Origin: Terriglobia bacterium
GTDB lineage: Bacteria; Acidobacteriota; Terriglobia; Terriglobales; Acidobacteriaceae
NCBI GenBank assembly: GCA_020073465.1
Contig: JAIQFC010000024.1
Span: forward strand, 1-64,000
Length of the DNA stretch: 64,000 bases
Direction of reading: 5' to 3'
Shown here: positions 46,413-57,481 of the stretch, one piece after another
Layout: each line of letters begins with the position of its first letter
How positions within the stretch are numbered: the stretch's first letter is position 1
Notes under the pieces: generated by a model
The model's database searches: none
Seen by the model: the letters and a program-made list of their open reading frames with translations, nothing else
Told to the model about the DNA's origin: nothing
Made by a program: the position numbers and the translations under genes

Positions 46413-47222
46413 ATGCTTAGTTTGTTTTCCATCATCGCGATCGGATTTTTCCTGGGAATGCGGCACGCCACCGATCCTGATCACGTCATCGCCGTGACCA
46501 CGATCGTGACCAATCAGCGAAAGACCTCGCGGGCAGCCCTGATCGGTGCGATGTGGGGAGTGGGTCACACGGTCACGATCCTCATCGTGGGCGCCGCCAT
46601 CATTCTCTTCAACCTCGTCATTCCCGTCCGCCTCGGCTTGACCATGGAGCTGTCGGTCGGCGTGATGCTGATCCTATTAGGCGTGTGGAATCTGACCAGC
46701 TTCATGAGAGCCATGCCCGCTCCGGCCACGGTATACAAAACGGAGAATGCCGTAGCCCACTCTCACCCGCACGCACACGGCGACTACGTTCACAGCCACG
46801 TCCACGGTCACGATCCGGAATCGCATTCTCACGCATCCGACCAGACTCCCCTGGCGCGATTGGATCGCACTTTCGGAACAGCGAACCTTTACCTGCTGGC
46901 GCGGCCCCTGGTGGTGGGCATTGTCCACGGATTGGCCGGCTCGGCTGCAGTGACCCTGCTGATCCTGGCCAGCATTCGAAATCCCCAGTGGGCGATTGCG
47001 TATCTGCTGGTCTTCGGAATAGGCACCATTGCGGGCATGATGCTCATCACGATGAGCATTGCGTCCACGCTTCACTACGTCGGAAACCGCTTCGCACGCT
47101 TCCGGCACGGACTCAGCGTGGCTTCTGGGGTACTGAGCATAGCCTTCGGGCTCTTTCTGGCGTACGAGATTTGCATTGTTCAAGGATTCTTTGGCGCTAA
47201 TCCGCAGTGGACCCCTCACTGA
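46413..47222 (+). CDS. Nickel/cobalt transporter of the NiCoT/HoxN type with His-rich loop
   Basis: A 269-residue membrane protein. The first helix carries the family signature R-H-A-T-D-P-D-H (GMRHATDPDHVIAVTTIV), and further helices follow (SVGVMLILLGVWNL, PLVVGIVHGLAGSAAVTLL). The loop at about 110-145 is a His-rich, metal-binding cytoplasmic stretch (AHSHPHAHGDYVHSHVHGHD). It imports Ni(II) or Co(II), needed for urease, hydrogenase or B12 enzymes; none of these is in the window. Confidence 0.88.
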   Translation: MLSLFSIIAIGFFLGMRHATDPDHVIAVTTIVTNQRKTSRAALIGAMWGVGHTVTILIVGAAIILFNLVIPVRLGLTMELSVGVMLILLGVWNLTSFMRAMPAPATVYKTENAVAHSHPHAHGDYVHSHVHGHDPESHSHASDQTPLARLDRTFGTANLYLLARPLVVGIVHGLAGSAAVTLLILASIRNPQWAIAYLLVFGIGTIAGMMLITMSIASTLHYVGNRFARFRHGLSVASGVLSIAFGLFLAYEICIVQGFFGANPQWTPH

Positions 47223-47258
47223 GGTGGCGGGATAAAGACGTTATAGAATGCCACGGGC

Positions 47259-48977
47259 ATGCGTTTCGGATTGAGTCTTCCATGGGTGTTGTTCCTGATC
47301 GCAGCGGCCTCGGCCCAGCAGCCGGCCGCAACCGCGGATCAGGCAAAAATCGCTCCCGCAAAATTCGTGGATGTCACCTCCACGCTCGGCGTCAGCTTCC
47401 AGTACAAATCCTCACACACTGCAAAACACTATCTGCCGGAAACGATGGGAGCTGGAGTTGCCCTCTTTGACTACGACAACGACGGACGCCTCGACATCTT
47501 CCTGGTCAACGGAGCCCCCATCAGCGATCCCACTCCGAAAGGCACAATCCCGCAAAAGACCGGGCCGAGTGACTGGAACCGTCTGTACCACCAGAAGGTC
47601 GATGGCACCTTTCAAGACGTCACCGAAACCGCCGGCCTGCAAGGCGTGGGATACGGGATGGGCGTCGCCGTCGGAGACTACGACAACGATGGTTACGAAG
47701 ACCTGTACGTGACCGCTCTCGGCGGCAACCGACTGTACCACAACAACGGGAACGGCACGTTCACCGACGTCACTGAAAAAGCTGGAGTCTCCGGAGGAGG
47801 TTGGTCGACCAGCGCGGGATGGATCGATCTCGATGGTGACGGCCTGCTGGATCTGGTTGTGCTTCGCTACCTGCAGTGGGATTTCAGCGACATCTGGTGC
47901 GGCGAGCGCAAGGAAGGTTATCGCTCGTACTGCCACCCGGATTACTTCCCGCCCGTCGCGCCGCTCGTCTACCACAACGACGGGAACGGCCACTTCACCG
48001 AGGTCTCGCAAAAAATCGGTCTGTCAAAGCCTGGCAAGGGATTGGGGCTGGCAATTGCCGACTACGACAGAGATGGACACGTCGACATTTTCATCGCGAA
48101 CGATTCGATGTTCGAGTTCCTCTACCGCAACAAAGGCAACGGCACCTTCGAGGAGGTCGGACTCGCATCCGGCATCGCCGCCGATGCCGACGGCCGTACC
48201 TTTGCCGGCATGGGCATCGACTTCGCCGACTACAACAACGACGGCCTGCCCGACGTGGTGATCACCGACCTGGCCAATCAAATGTACGCGCTGTACAAGA
48301 ACAACGGCGACGGCACCTTTTCCTATACCAGCTATGACTCAGGGTTTGGGAAGATGACCCGCCCGCATTCCGGTTGGGGCGTTCGCTTCATTGACTACGA
48401 CAATGACGGCTGGAAGGATCTGCTGATTGCTCAGGGACATGATCTCGACACCGTGGAGTTGAACTATCCCAACCTGCATTACCGCGAGCCCATGTTACTG
48501 GCGCGCAACACGGGTCGTGACTTTGAAGATATCTCCGCGGATTCGGGAGATATTTTTCATCAGCCCTGGCTGGGCCGGGGCATGGCGATCGGCGACATCG
48601 ACAACGATGGCCGCCTGGACGCTGTCGTCACCACCAACGATGGCTCTGTGCACATCCTGCACAACGACACTCCGACCTCCAATCACTGGCTGACCCTGAA
48701 GCTCATCGGGCACAAGAGCAATCGCGACGCGATCGGAGCCGAAGTAAAACTGACAACGGGGAAAGGTCAGCAACTTGTAACCGTATCCACCGCCGGCAGC
48801 TATCTCTCATCGAGCGACAAGCGTGTGCATCTCGGACTCGGCCTCGAGACCACCGCCAAAACAGTAGAGATTCACTGGCCGAGTGGTGCAGTTCAGGTAC
48901 TCAAGGACGTGCACGCAGACCAGATCCTGCAGATCGATGAACCGGCTGGAAACATGGCCAAGGAGCAGGGAAAGTGA
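47259..48977 (+). CDS. CRTAC1/ASPIC-UnbV family FG-GAP protein, exported
   Basis: A 572-residue protein with a signal peptide (LPWVLFLIAAASAQQ). FG-GAP repeats with Ca-binding loops are recognisable (LFDYDNDGRLDIFLVNG, VAVGDYDNDGYEDLYVTALG, IDLDGDGLLDLVVLRY, ADYDRDGHVDIFIAND, IDYDNDGWKDLLIAQG), and a C-terminal ASPIC/UnbV domain (VHLGLGLETTAKTVEIHWPSG). It is a second member of the family in this window, about 8 kb from the first, with no TPR gene beside it. It is convergent with the alpha-mannosidase. Confidence 0.88.
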   Translation: MRFGLSLPWVLFLIAAASAQQPAATADQAKIAPAKFVDVTSTLGVSFQYKSSHTAKHYLPETMGAGVALFDYDNDGRLDIFLVNGAPISDPTPKGTIPQKTGPSDWNRLYHQKVDGTFQDVTETAGLQGVGYGMGVAVGDYDNDGYEDLYVTALGGNRLYHNNGNGTFTDVTEKAGVSGGGWSTSAGWIDLDGDGLLDLVVLRYLQWDFSDIWCGERKEGYRSYCHPDYFPPVAPLVYHNDGNGHFTEVSQKIGLSKPGKGLGLAIADYDRDGHVDIFIANDSMFEFLYRNKGNGTFEEVGLASGIAADADGRTFAGMGIDFADYNNDGLPDVVITDLANQMYALYKNNGDGTFSYTSYDSGFGKMTRPHSGWGVRFIDYDNDGWKDLLIAQGHDLDTVELNYPNLHYREPMLLARNTGRDFEDISADSGDIFHQPWLGRGMAIGDIDNDGRLDAVVTTNDGSVHILHNDTPTSNHWLTLKLIGHKSNRDAIGAEVKLTTGKGQQLVTVSTAGSYLSSSDKRVHLGLGLETTAKTVEIHWPSGAVQVLKDVHADQILQIDEPAGNMAKEQGK

Positions 48978-49024
48978 TTCGCCACACCGACGCACCGATC
49001 GTGGCCGTTCTGGCTGTTCTGTTC

Positions 49025-52000
49025 TTAGTTCGTATTGTCTCCTCGTCCCTCCGCCGTAAACATCACTTTCAGGGTCTTGATCTCGTATGGCTTGGTGTGG
49101 ACAACGACCGCTCCGTTTTGCAGCGACAGATTGGCCGCTGGAACCTCCATTAGATTTGCTTCTGAGGCTGATGCGGCGCCAGGGGGAAGCTGGATCTTGA
49201 CATCGGATTCCCTCCCTGCCCACTCGTAGAAACGTAGAACGAGTGCATTGTCGTCCTCGGCCCTCTTTAAGGCGGTGATCACGACGTTGTCCGCGTTGGT
49301 TTGCAGAAATGAATGTTGGGGCGAGAGTGAGCCTTGATGCTTGTCAACAGGCATCGGAATCAGTTGGTAGTTGAGTTCATAGCCGCGACGGATGGTGGAA
49401 GCCTCGCGCCAGGTTCCACTGTGCGGGTAGAGGGAGTAGGTGAACTCGTGATGGCCTTCATCGGCATGGGGATCGGGCCACTCGGGGGAGCGCAGCAAGG
49501 AAAGACGAAGCACGTTGCCTTTTGCATCGTATCCGTACTTGCAGTCGTTGAGCAGGCTGAAGCCATGCCTGGAATCGGAGATGTCGGCCCAACGGTACGC
49601 CGGGACCTCGAATTGAGCCTGCTCGGCGGCGGTGTTGCGGGTCGTGGGGCGCTCGACCGAACCGTAGGGGATTTCGTAGGTGGCGTGGTCGCTATGGGCA
49701 CTGACGGGAAAGGCGACCTTCAGCAGGATATGTTTTTCATGCCACTCGGTCTGTATCTTCACGTCAACTCGCGGGCTGCCGGCATACAGGGTGATATCCC
49801 TTATGAAGGTTGAGTTCTGGAAGTGATTCTTCACGCGAATGACGGCGCGGAGAGGGCCGCTTTCCAGCAGCTTTACTTCGTCGGCTTTGTCGAGATCCCA
49901 GTGCTGTTTCTCGAAGTCGGCATCGATGTTCCAGGCGTCCCACTGCTTGGGCTTGTCGACAAAAGTCTGGAGCAGGTTGCCGCAGGTGGAGTTTCTGGGA
50001 CCGCCGGTGTCAGATTCGGCGGGAGCGAGGGCCTCTGTGTTGCTTCGCTTATCGAACAGGCTGGTCATGCAGCCGGTTTGCGGATCGATCTTGAGACGAA
50101 CAAACTCGTTCTCCAGCGAGTCTGAGGTCGCCCTCAGTCGGGACTGGTGGGGCACGGGGTTTGTTGCAGCGCGAACAAAGTAAACCTGATATCCGTTGGC
50201 GGGTGCGCTAGCCAGCAGCAGAAAGCGCGCGCGATGCGTCTCGGCATCCAGATTCAGCAGCTGAAATTCGGCGGGATGGCCGGCGGGGTCAGCCACGTCT
50301 ATCTGGCGGGCCGGTACGGGCAACTGCGCTTCTACTTCGACGACGTCCGCATGGGGCCAGGAGAGCGAATTGAAGATCATCACCGGGACGCCTTCACCCT
50401 GAGTGTTCACGTGATCGGCAATCTCTCTGAGTGCGCTGTTCGCAACTTCGCTGGCGGCGCGGTCCACGTTCTCCAAATTGCGCTTGGCATCGAGGTAGTT
50501 CACGGCGATACCGGAGCCTGGCATGATGTCGTGAAAGTGGTCGAAGAGCAGGTTCTTCCAGGTTAGCTCCATTTCATCCTGCGGGTAGGTGTGGCCGTAC
50601 AAGGTTGCCAAGGACGCAAACTTTTCGGCGTTAAGCACCAACTCCTCAGCGTGCCGGATCCTGCGCTTAGTCTCGGCCTGCGTGGTGAAGACGCCGCGGT
50701 GATATTGGAAGTAGAGCTCACCATTCCAGGTGGGAACCTGCATGGTGGGCAGTTTCTTCTCCATATCGCTGAAGAAGCTGCTAGCGAAGCTGAATTGAAG
50801 CTTGGGAAACACGGCGGTTGGTGCTCTGAGTTGGTCGGCGTGATCGAGCATGACGCGCGTGGGACCGCCTCCGTGGTCGCCGACTCCGTAGAGATGCATC
50901 ATCTCTGGGGTGTCGTTGAGTTTCTTGCCGTAGATCGAAGGCATCCAGACGGAGAGGTCTGATCCAAGGCTCTCGGCATCGATGCCACCGGCGTAGTCGT
51001 GGGGGAAATAGGTGAGCAGGCGGCTGCCGTCTGGAGCCTGCCACCAGAAGAGTTTGTAGGGGAATGTGGTGAACTCGTGCGCCCAGAGGAGCTTTTGGGT
51101 TACGAAATAGTCCATTCCTGATTTCTTGTAAATTTGCGGAAGCTGCCAGTTGTAGCCGAAGGAGTCCGGGTTCCAGCCAATCTTCACGTCAACGCCGAAA
51201 TTTCTCTGGAAGTAGCGTTTGCCGACCAGAATCTGGCGCACCAGCGATTCTCCATCGGGCATGTTCAAGTCGGGTTCGACCCACATGCCACCGATGATCT
51301 CCCACCGGCCTTCTTTCACCCGCTGCTCAATCTGCTTAAACAGGTCAGGATATTTTTCCTGAATCCATTCATAGGTGCGAGCTGAGGACATCGTGAATTT
51401 GAAATCCGGGTACTCGCGCATTAAGTCGAGCACGCTCTGGAAGGTGTTGCGGACCACCTCGACGGTTTCAGTCCACGGCCATAGCCACGCCATGTCGATG
51501 TGGGAGTTGCCGACGATACGAATGGTGAACTGGTGTAGCCAGGGCTTGAGTTGCTCGAGCCTGGAATGAGCTTGTTTTAACGACTCATCAAAAGCCGCTT
51601 GATCGCCGCGTTCGAGCGGCGAGAAGTCGATGGCTTTGACCGCTGCGGCAAGCTGCTGCTCGCGTTCTGGCCGACCTTCTTCGTATGCGGCGATCAGGGG
51701 ACGCGCCGCGAGAATTTCCAGTCTTAACAAACCGGGATTGGGACGTGTGTTCGGGGGCTCGATGGTAAGCTCGCAGTGAAAGAACTCGGATTGCACGTCA
51801 TCGGGAGCTACCACACGGGCGGCAACCAGAATCTTCTGACCGGGTTGGGCATTTGCGCTCAAAAGCACTGGCTGGATGTCATCGTCGTTGCCCCGGTAAA
51901 CGATCGCACCGCTGGAAAACACAGTGATCATCAGGCTGCCGGGGCTTCCGAAGCGCAAGTCCAGCTTGACTTGTGAGCCTTGGGTCGCATAGCCGTTAAT

Positions 52001-52321
52001 TTTCTCGGGGATTTGAATCCAGCGGCGGAAGACTCGCGTTCCAGTCCAATGCTCTTCTTCGTCATTTCGCCCGCCGGGACCTGAGACATTCTTCACCTGA
52101 AGTACGTCCCAAGCTGAATCGTTCAACGCTGGATCTTCGGGGTGCGGGACATCGCTGTGATAACGCCATTCGCTCTCGGGCTGCCGAGATAACGATTCGA
52201 GGCGATCAAGCGTTGGCTTATACGGGTCTGAAGGCCCCGATTCAGTAGCATTGTTTTGAGAAAAGGCAAGGCCGTACAGCGAAAGAATCACTACCACTAA
52301 GAAGACGATGAAACGCCTCAT
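49025..52321 (-). CDS. Alpha-mannosidase, glycoside hydrolase family 38
   Basis: A 1098-residue protein with an export signal (RFIVFLVVVILSLYGLAFSQ). The GH38 catalytic domain has the zinc ligands in N-S-H-I-D-M-A-W (about residue 270) and nucleophile D386 in WNPDSFGYNWQLPQ. Helical and beta-rich C-terminal domains follow to full family length. It removes alpha-linked mannose from glycans. It stands alone, between an FG-GAP protein and the his operon. Confidence 0.95.
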   Translation of the reverse strand: MRRFIVFLVVVILSLYGLAFSQNNATESGPSDPYKPTLDRLESLSRQPESEWRYHSDVPHPEDPALNDSAWDVLQVKNVSGPGGRNDEEEHWTGTRVFRRWIQIPEKINGYATQGSQVKLDLRFGSPGSLMITVFSSGAIVYRGNDDDIQPVLLSANAQPGQKILVAARVVAPDDVQSEFFHCELTIEPPNTRPNPGLLRLEILAARPLIAAYEEGRPEREQQLAAAVKAIDFSPLERGDQAAFDESLKQAHSRLEQLKPWLHQFTIRIVGNSHIDMAWLWPWTETVEVVRNTFQSVLDLMREYPDFKFTMSSARTYEWIQEKYPDLFKQIEQRVKEGRWEIIGGMWVEPDLNMPDGESLVRQILVGKRYFQRNFGVDVKIGWNPDSFGYNWQLPQIYKKSGMDYFVTQKLLWAHEFTTFPYKLFWWQAPDGSRLLTYFPHDYAGGIDAESLGSDLSVWMPSIYGKKLNDTPEMMHLYGVGDHGGGPTRVMLDHADQLRAPTAVFPKLQFSFASSFFSDMEKKLPTMQVPTWNGELYFQYHRGVFTTQAETKRRIRHAEELVLNAEKFASLATLYGHTYPQDEMELTWKNLLFDHFHDIMPGSGIAVNYLDAKRNLENVDRAASEVANSALREIADHVNTQGEGVPVMIFNSLSWPHADVVEVEAQLPVPARQIDVADPAGHPAEFQLLNLDAETHRARFLLLASAPANGYQVYFVRAATNPVPHQSRLRATSDSLENEFVRLKIDPQTGCMTSLFDKRSNTEALAPAESDTGGPRNSTCGNLLQTFVDKPKQWDAWNIDADFEKQHWDLDKADEVKLLESGPLRAVIRVKNHFQNSTFIRDITLYAGSPRVDVKIQTEWHEKHILLKVAFPVSAHSDHATYEIPYGSVERPTTRNTAAEQAQFEVPAYRWADISDSRHGFSLLNDCKYGYDAKGNVLRLSLLRSPEWPDPHADEGHHEFTYSLYPHSGTWREASTIRRGYELNYQLIPMPVDKHQGSLSPQHSFLQTNADNVVITALKRAEDDNALVLRFYEWAGRESDVKIQLPPGAASASEANLMEVPAANLSLQNGAVVVHTKPYEIKTLKVMFTAEGRGDNTN

Positions 52322-52531
52322 TGCGGAATTTCCTTTCGAAGATCAATGCAGAACCCCACCAGCGAGATTGCCGGCAACCACGATGACGGATGCAACTCGT
52401 GGGGTCGACTCTAGGACAGAGCCATGATAACGCCGGCGATCGAATAGTCTAATGGAATCGACTTGAGCCAACGGTACCCCACGCGCACAGACGGGGACTG
52501 ATTGTGTCTAGCTCAGCGAGCGCGAAGCATT

Positions 52532-53206
52532 TCACGCATCGATCCTGCCTGTGTACAGTGCCATGCCGACGACCGCGTCGACTCCCATCGCATCCAGTGC
52601 GTTGATCTCTTCCTGCGTGGTGATGCCACCGGCGGCAAGCAGGCGTCTGGAAGTGGCGCGTCTAACCAGGTGAACACCCTCCATTGAGATTCCGCACATC
52701 AACCCTTCCGTGTCAATGTGAGTGTAGAGAAAACTTTCGCAGAAAGGTTCCAGAACTCCAATCATGTCGGAAGCAGTAACCGCTGTTGATCTGCGCCAGC
52801 CGTCGATGGCAACACGGCCGCCGCGGGAATCGAGAGCAAATACTAGTGGCTCCGTGCCCAGAGAGTCGGATAGGGTGCGCGCATACCGCGTGTTGATAGT
52901 GCCGTGATCGAACAACGCTGAGCCGATAATCACGCGACGAGCGCCTGCCTGCAGCAGTTCTTGGGCGTTGCTAAGACTACGAACACCGCCGCCGACCTGG
53001 CAACTCAGCCGGCTCACGATCCGTTGAACAAGCAAGCGATTGCTCCCCGTACCCCGGGCTGCATCCAGATCGATTAACTGCACGAGTGGGTACTTCGAGA
53101 AGCGATCAATCCAATAGTCGAAGTTGTCGAACTCCAATTCCTTTTTCTCGCCTTGAACCAACTGCACGATCTTGCCGCCCATAAGATCGATAGAGGGAAT
53201 CAGCAT
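52532..53206 (-). CDS. hisA: HisA-type isomerase (ProFAR isomerase)
   Basis: 224 residues from the ATG at 53204-53206, where the family starts ([18 protein letters not shown]); a longer frame upstream is a shadow of hisF. Asp in PSIDL and D in DLDAARGTG are the catalytic acids, and phosphate-binding GG motifs occur ([18 protein letters not shown]). It is a little shorter than usual. It isomerises ProFAR in histidine synthesis. Its start overlaps the hisF stop by 7 bp. It is the last gene of the his operon. Confidence 0.9.
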   Translation of the reverse strand: MLIPSIDLMGGKIVQLVQGEKKELEFDNFDYWIDRFSKYPLVQLIDLDAARGTGSNRLLVQRIVSRLSCQVGGGVRSLSNAQELLQAGARRVIIGSALFDHGTINTRYARTLSDSLGTEPLVFALDSRGGRVAIDGWRRSTAVTASDMIGVLEPFCESFLYTHIDTEGLMCGISMEGVHLVRRATSRRLLAAGGITTQEEINALDAMGVDAVVGMALYTGRIDA

Positions 53207-53961
53207 GGCCACCTCACTGGCAGGTTGGCTGCGTGGAGTTCGCGTTTCAAACCGGAGATGCCCTGGATTTCGAAGTGGAAAATCGAGGCGGCGAGGGCGG
53301 CATCGGCACAACCGTGGCGGAAGACGTCGATGAAGTGCCCGGGAGATCCCGCCCCGCCAGAAGCGATGACGGGAATCGGAACGGCCTGTGACACAAGCCG
53401 CACGAGTTCGCAATCGAATCCGGAGCGCGTACCATCGCGATCCATGGAGGTGAAGAGGATTTCGCCTGCGCCTCGAGAAGCGGCTTCCCGCGCCCACTGG
53501 ACAGCGTCACGGCCAGTCGGGACACGTCCACCGGCGACGAAGACATCGAAGCCTCCGTTTGTGCGCCGCGCGTCAATCGCCACCACGACAGCCTGGGAAC
53601 CGAAGCGGCCCGCAATCTTACCGATCAGTTCTGGATCGCGGACAGCAGCGGAATTAATGGCAATCTTATCGGCACCGGCGTCGAAAACGGCGGCGGCGTC
53701 AGAGATCTCGCGAATGCCGCCGCCCACCGTGAAGGGAATGAACAGGCATCGTGCCACACGACAGACCGCATCGAGCATCATGTTGCGGCCTTGTCTCGTG
53801 GCCGAGATGTCGAGCAGGACAATTTCGTCCGCGCCGTCACGGGCATGCGAGATCGCGCACTCCACCGGATCGCCGGCGTCGCGGAGATTTTCGAATTGCA
53901 CACCCTTCACAACACGGCCCGCGTCCATGTCAAGACAGGCGATGATGCGTTTGGTCAGCAT
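53200..53961 (-). CDS. hisF: Imidazole glycerol phosphate synthase cyclase subunit HisF
   Basis: A 253-residue TIM barrel: [20 protein letters not shown], phosphate sites FTVGGGIR and ASGGAG, catalytic Asp in CLDMD and at [12 protein letters not shown]. Together with HisH it makes IGP and AICAR from PRFAR. It overlaps hisH by 7 bp and hisA by 7 bp in the operon. Confidence 0.96.
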   Translation of the reverse strand: MLTKRIIACLDMDAGRVVKGVQFENLRDAGDPVECAISHARDGADEIVLLDISATRQGRNMMLDAVCRVARCLFIPFTVGGGIREISDAAAVFDAGADKIAINSAAVRDPELIGKIAGRFGSQAVVVAIDARRTNGGFDVFVAGGRVPTGRDAVQWAREAASRGAGEILFTSMDRDGTRSGFDCELVRLVSQAVPIPVIASGGAGSPGHFIDVFRHGCADAALAASIFHFEIQGISGLKRELHAANLPVRWPC

Positions 53962-54554
53962 GATTCCAGCTCACAAAACGTTCTCAGGATTGAAAGGCCC
54001 GCGTCCCCTGACTTTTCGGGATGGAACTGCACTCCAAACACACTGTCTTGTTCAACTACCGCAGAGAATCGCGGCCCATACTCGCTCTCCGCAGTCGTTG
54101 CTTCAATCACGGGCGCGTAGAAGGAGTGAGTGTAGTAGACGAATGCGTTTTTCGGCAGCGCACCCAATAGTCGTGAGCCGGGGCTGGTGACCAGATTATT
54201 CCAACCCACATGTGGCGATTTCACTGTCTGAGGGAACTTTTTGCAGATGCCGGGAAAGATCCCTGCTCCGGGAGTCTCGGTTGCTTCATTGCTTCCTTGG
54301 AACAGCCATTGCATTCCGAGACAAATTCCGAGAAACGGCTTGCCGGAGCGAATGCCGTCTAACAAGGTGTCGGCCAAGCTGGTTCGAGCAAGTCCGGCTA
54401 ATGCGGAAAAGTGTCCGACTCCGGGCAAAACGATTTTGCCGGCTCTTGCTACCACCTCAGGCTGGCTGGTCACGGCAACGGTTGAGCCCAGCCAACTGAA
54501 TGCCTTCTTCACAGAATTGAGGTTACCTGCACCGTAGTCCACAATTGCGATCAT
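53955..54554 (-). CDS. hisH: Imidazole glycerol phosphate synthase amidotransferase subunit HisH
   Basis: A 199-residue class I glutamine amidotransferase: [15 protein letters not shown], the nucleophile Cys in [12 protein letters not shown], and the His-x-Glu pair in QFHPEKSG. It supplies ammonia to HisF. Its ATG overlaps the hisB stop (ATGA) and its stop overlaps hisF. Confidence 0.96.
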   Translation of the reverse strand: MIAIVDYGAGNLNSVKKAFSWLGSTVAVTSQPEVVARAGKIVLPGVGHFSALAGLARTSLADTLLDGIRSGKPFLGICLGMQWLFQGSNEATETPGAGIFPGICKKFPQTVKSPHVGWNNLVTSPGSRLLGALPKNAFVYYTHSFYAPVIEATTAESEYGPRFSAVVEQDSVFGVQFHPEKSGDAGLSILRTFCELESC

Positions 54555-55168
54555 AGGAGTCCCTTCGTGCTCGGCAGCATCCGTTTCATGCGACGGTCGC
54601 GAGAGCAGGCCACACGCAGAGCGCGTGCGAAGGCCTTGAAAAGCGCTTCGATCTTGTGGTGGCTTGAGCGGCCGTATAGCACTCGAGCGTGAACATTCGT
54701 ACGAGCTGCGCGGGCAAAGCCCTCAAAGAAATCTGGCACAAGCTCGGATTGAAGGTCGCCCACCCGTGAGGCGCGGACCCTGGTGTCCACAATGGCAGCT
54801 GACCGGCCGCTGAAGTCGACTGCTGCCAGGCCCAGCGTTTCGTCCATAGGCATGAGGAAGTAGCCGGCGCGCAGAATTCCCCGGCGATCGCCTAAGGCGT
54901 GGTCGAAAGCCTCCCCGAGGGCGATACCGACGTCTTCTACTGTGTGGTGCTGGTCGACATCCAGATCACCTTGTGCCAGTACCTGCAGGTCGAATCCCCC
55001 GTGGCGAGCAAACAGCTCGAGCATGTGATCCAGGAAGCGAATGCCAGTGGAGATCTGATACTTTCCGCGACCTTCAATATTGAGTGTGATCCGGATTTCG
55101 GTTTCCGTGGTCTTGCGGTGTAGTTTGGCCCGTCTCGGACCGACGGCGCTCAGGCGTGGACGTTTCAT
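54551..55168 (-). CDS. hisB: Imidazoleglycerol-phosphate dehydratase HisB (dehydratase only)
   Basis: A 205-residue protein with the family metal sites: [31 protein letters not shown] and [17 protein letters not shown]. The enzyme dehydrates IGP to imidazole-acetol phosphate. No histidinol-phosphatase domain is fused. Its ATG overlaps the hisC stop. Confidence 0.95.
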   Translation of the reverse strand: MKRPRLSAVGPRRAKLHRKTTETEIRITLNIEGRGKYQISTGIRFLDHMLELFARHGGFDLQVLAQGDLDVDQHHTVEDVGIALGEAFDHALGDRRGILRAGYFLMPMDETLGLAAVDFSGRSAAIVDTRVRASRVGDLQSELVPDFFEGFARAARTNVHARVLYGRSSHHKIEALFKAFARALRVACSRDRRMKRMLPSTKGLL

Positions 55169-56241
55169 GCTTGTACCTTCCGCGGGAGATCAAGTTCCGC
55201 AACTACCTCACGCACAGCCGAGATAAGCGTGTGAGTGTGTTGATTCGAGCCGATAGTCAGGCGCACGCAGCCTGCGCATCCGGGATCAGAAGTGCGATCG
55301 CGCACGAGAATTCCGCGTGCACGCAGGGCTGCGACGAATTTCGCATGGGCTTCGCCGATTCGCACAAGAATGAAATTCGCCCGACTTGGCCAATATTGCA
55401 GGCCAAGACGGCGAAGTTCCTGCTGTAAGAGATCGCGGTTGTGGCGGACCTCTGTGGCATAGTGGTCCACATATTGCTGGTCCCCAAGCGCCGCTGGGAG
55501 AACGGCCAGAGCGATGGCATTCACGTTGTAAGGAGAGGCGACGCGGCGCACGGCGCAGATTTGGTCGACGGGTCCCGCGAGAATTCCGCAACGTAGCCCG
55601 GCCAGCCCGTAGGCTTTTGAAAACGTCCGTGCGATGAAGAGGTTGGGCACGGATCCGACGTGATCAATGAGCGTTTCTCCGTGAAATTCGAAATAGGCCT
55701 CGTCAACGAGGAGGGCCGCATGGGGCGCCGCTTGGGCAATCTGCAAGAGAAGATCGTGCCTCACGGCTGCGCCGGTAGGATTGTTCGGATTTGCCACGGC
55801 GATGAACCGAGTGCGCTCGGTGATTTTGCCGAGCAGATCGCTCAAGGGGAATGCGAAATCTTCTCCCGCAGGAACTTCGACAACCTTTGCTCCCTCCGCA
55901 GAGGCAAAAATGCCATACATGGCGAAAGTGGGCACCACGATCAGAGCTTCATCGCCGGCCTCCAGAAAGGTGGAGCAGATAAGATGGATGGCTTCGTCAA
56001 CGCCGTTGGTGAGCAATACTTGAAGGGGGTCGAGGTCGAGGAAATGTGCGACCTGAGCTTCTACTGATGCTCGTTCGGGATACTTCGCCAGCGCTTCTGC
56101 GTCCAAGGAGCGGAGGCACGCCAACACGCGCGGGGAGCAGCCGTCTGTGCTCTCATTGAAGTCGAGACGCAGCCCCTGCCGACCAGCAAGGGGCGGGCAG
56201 TAGGCCTGCAAGTTCTTAACGGCTACTCGAGCTTCAAGCAT
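55165..56241 (-). CDS. hisC: Histidinol-phosphate aminotransferase HisC
   Basis: 358 residues from the ATG at 56239-56241. A PLP enzyme of fold type [15 protein letters not shown] at the start, [15 protein letters not shown] and the Schiff-base Lys in [14 protein letters not shown]. It transaminates imidazole-acetol phosphate. It overlaps hisD by 8 bp. Confidence 0.95.
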   Translation of the reverse strand: MLEARVAVKNLQAYCPPLAGRQGLRLDFNESTDGCSPRVLACLRSLDAEALAKYPERASVEAQVAHFLDLDPLQVLLTNGVDEAIHLICSTFLEAGDEALIVVPTFAMYGIFASAEGAKVVEVPAGEDFAFPLSDLLGKITERTRFIAVANPNNPTGAAVRHDLLLQIAQAAPHAALLVDEAYFEFHGETLIDHVGSVPNLFIARTFSKAYGLAGLRCGILAGPVDQICAVRRVASPYNVNAIALAVLPAALGDQQYVDHYATEVRHNRDLLQQELRRLGLQYWPSRANFILVRIGEAHAKFVAALRARGILVRDRTSDPGCAGCVRLTIGSNQHTHTLISAVREVVAELDLPRKVQA

Positions 56242-57481
56242 GCGAGCACCTCGCTCGGAGTGACTCTGCGTGCCCGTCAAGGCCTTCCGCCTGTGCCAGT
56301 GAAATAGCCGCCGGAGCTATGCGGTCGATCCCTTCTCGACTGAGCTGTTGACAAGCGATCAGCCGGACAAAATCGAGCACGCTCAGCCCTCCACGCACAC
56401 GGGCCATTCCTCCTGTCGGCAGCACGTGGCTGGGACCCGAGACATAGTCTCCGGCCGCCTGGGGCGTGAATTCATTCAGAAAAACGGAGCCGGCATTCTT
56501 GACATCACAGGCGAGCTCGGCAGGCACGGTGAGATGCTCAGGGGCGATGCGATTCGCAGTTTCGACTGCCTCCTCGAGAGATGGGACGAGAAGGATTGTA
56601 CCGCGGCGAGACAGCGATTGGGCGGCAATCGGATTCTTGCGAACGCGGCTGTCGACTGCCTTCTGAACGGCCTTCGCTAACTTCTTCGAGGTTGTAATGA
56701 GAATGCAGAGTGCGTCGGGATCGTGTTCTGACTGGGCTACCAGATCGGATGCGATCCACGATGGATTTCCACGGGCGCTCACGATCACAGCTTCTGTGGG
56801 TCCAGCGAGGAACTCAATGGAGCAGTCGAAAGCCACCAACTTCTTCGCCGCGGTCACGTATCGGTTGCCCGGACCAACGATCTTGTCCACGCGGGGAACG
56901 CTCTCTGTTCCGTAAGCCAACGCGGCGATGGCTTGGGCGCCGCCGACACGATAGAACTCGCGGATGCCGAGGAATCCTGCGGCAGCAAGGGTCACCCGGT
57001 CGGGGCGCGGCGAGGCCACGCGGATGTATTGCACACCGGCCACCTGCGCCGGGATGACGGTCATTAACAAGGTGGACGGTAGAGGATAGCGACCGCTTGG
57101 AACGTAGCAACCTACCGATTCCAGTGGCCGCACAAGCTGCCCGACGCAGACTCCTGGAGTAATTTCCCGGCGCCATTCTTCCGGCTTCTGCCATTCGCAA
57201 TAGCGACGAATATTGGCGGCGGCCTGCGTGATTGCTCGTTTTAACTCCGTAGTGGTTTCGTCCCAAGACTGCTCGAGGACGGCTGCTGGGATACGTATCT
57301 GCTCCCGGATGGCCAATCCGTCAAGTCGCGAAGCATAACGCCGTAGCGCGCGATCGCCACAGCGCCGGACATCGTTGACGATCCGGCGAACTACGGGTTC
57401 CACTTCTGCGAGGTCCGTCGCGCTGCGGCGCTCAAGTGCGTCCACAAGGCGAGTCAACTGGCGGCCTTGGAGAACGCGCAT
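56234..57481 (-). CDS. hisD: Histidinol dehydrogenase HisD
   Basis: 415 residues from the ATG at 57479-57481; the frame upstream is a hisG overlap. Family signatures: PSGRYPLPSTLLMT, KIVGPGNRYVTAAKKLV, FLAGPTEAVI and APEHLTV with its Glu-His pair near the zinc, plus GPSHVLPTGG. It does the last two oxidations to histidine. It starts at TGATG with the hisG stop. Confidence 0.95.
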   Translation of the reverse strand: MRVLQGRQLTRLVDALERRSATDLAEVEPVVRRIVNDVRRCGDRALRRYASRLDGLAIREQIRIPAAVLEQSWDETTTELKRAITQAAANIRRYCEWQKPEEWRREITPGVCVGQLVRPLESVGCYVPSGRYPLPSTLLMTVIPAQVAGVQYIRVASPRPDRVTLAAAGFLGIREFYRVGGAQAIAALAYGTESVPRVDKIVGPGNRYVTAAKKLVAFDCSIEFLAGPTEAVIVSARGNPSWIASDLVAQSEHDPDALCILITTSKKLAKAVQKAVDSRVRKNPIAAQSLSRRGTILLVPSLEEAVETANRIAPEHLTVPAELACDVKNAGSVFLNEFTPQAAGDYVSGPSHVLPTGGMARVRGGLSVLDFVRLIACQQLSREGIDRIAPAAISLAQAEGLDGHAESLRARCSHA

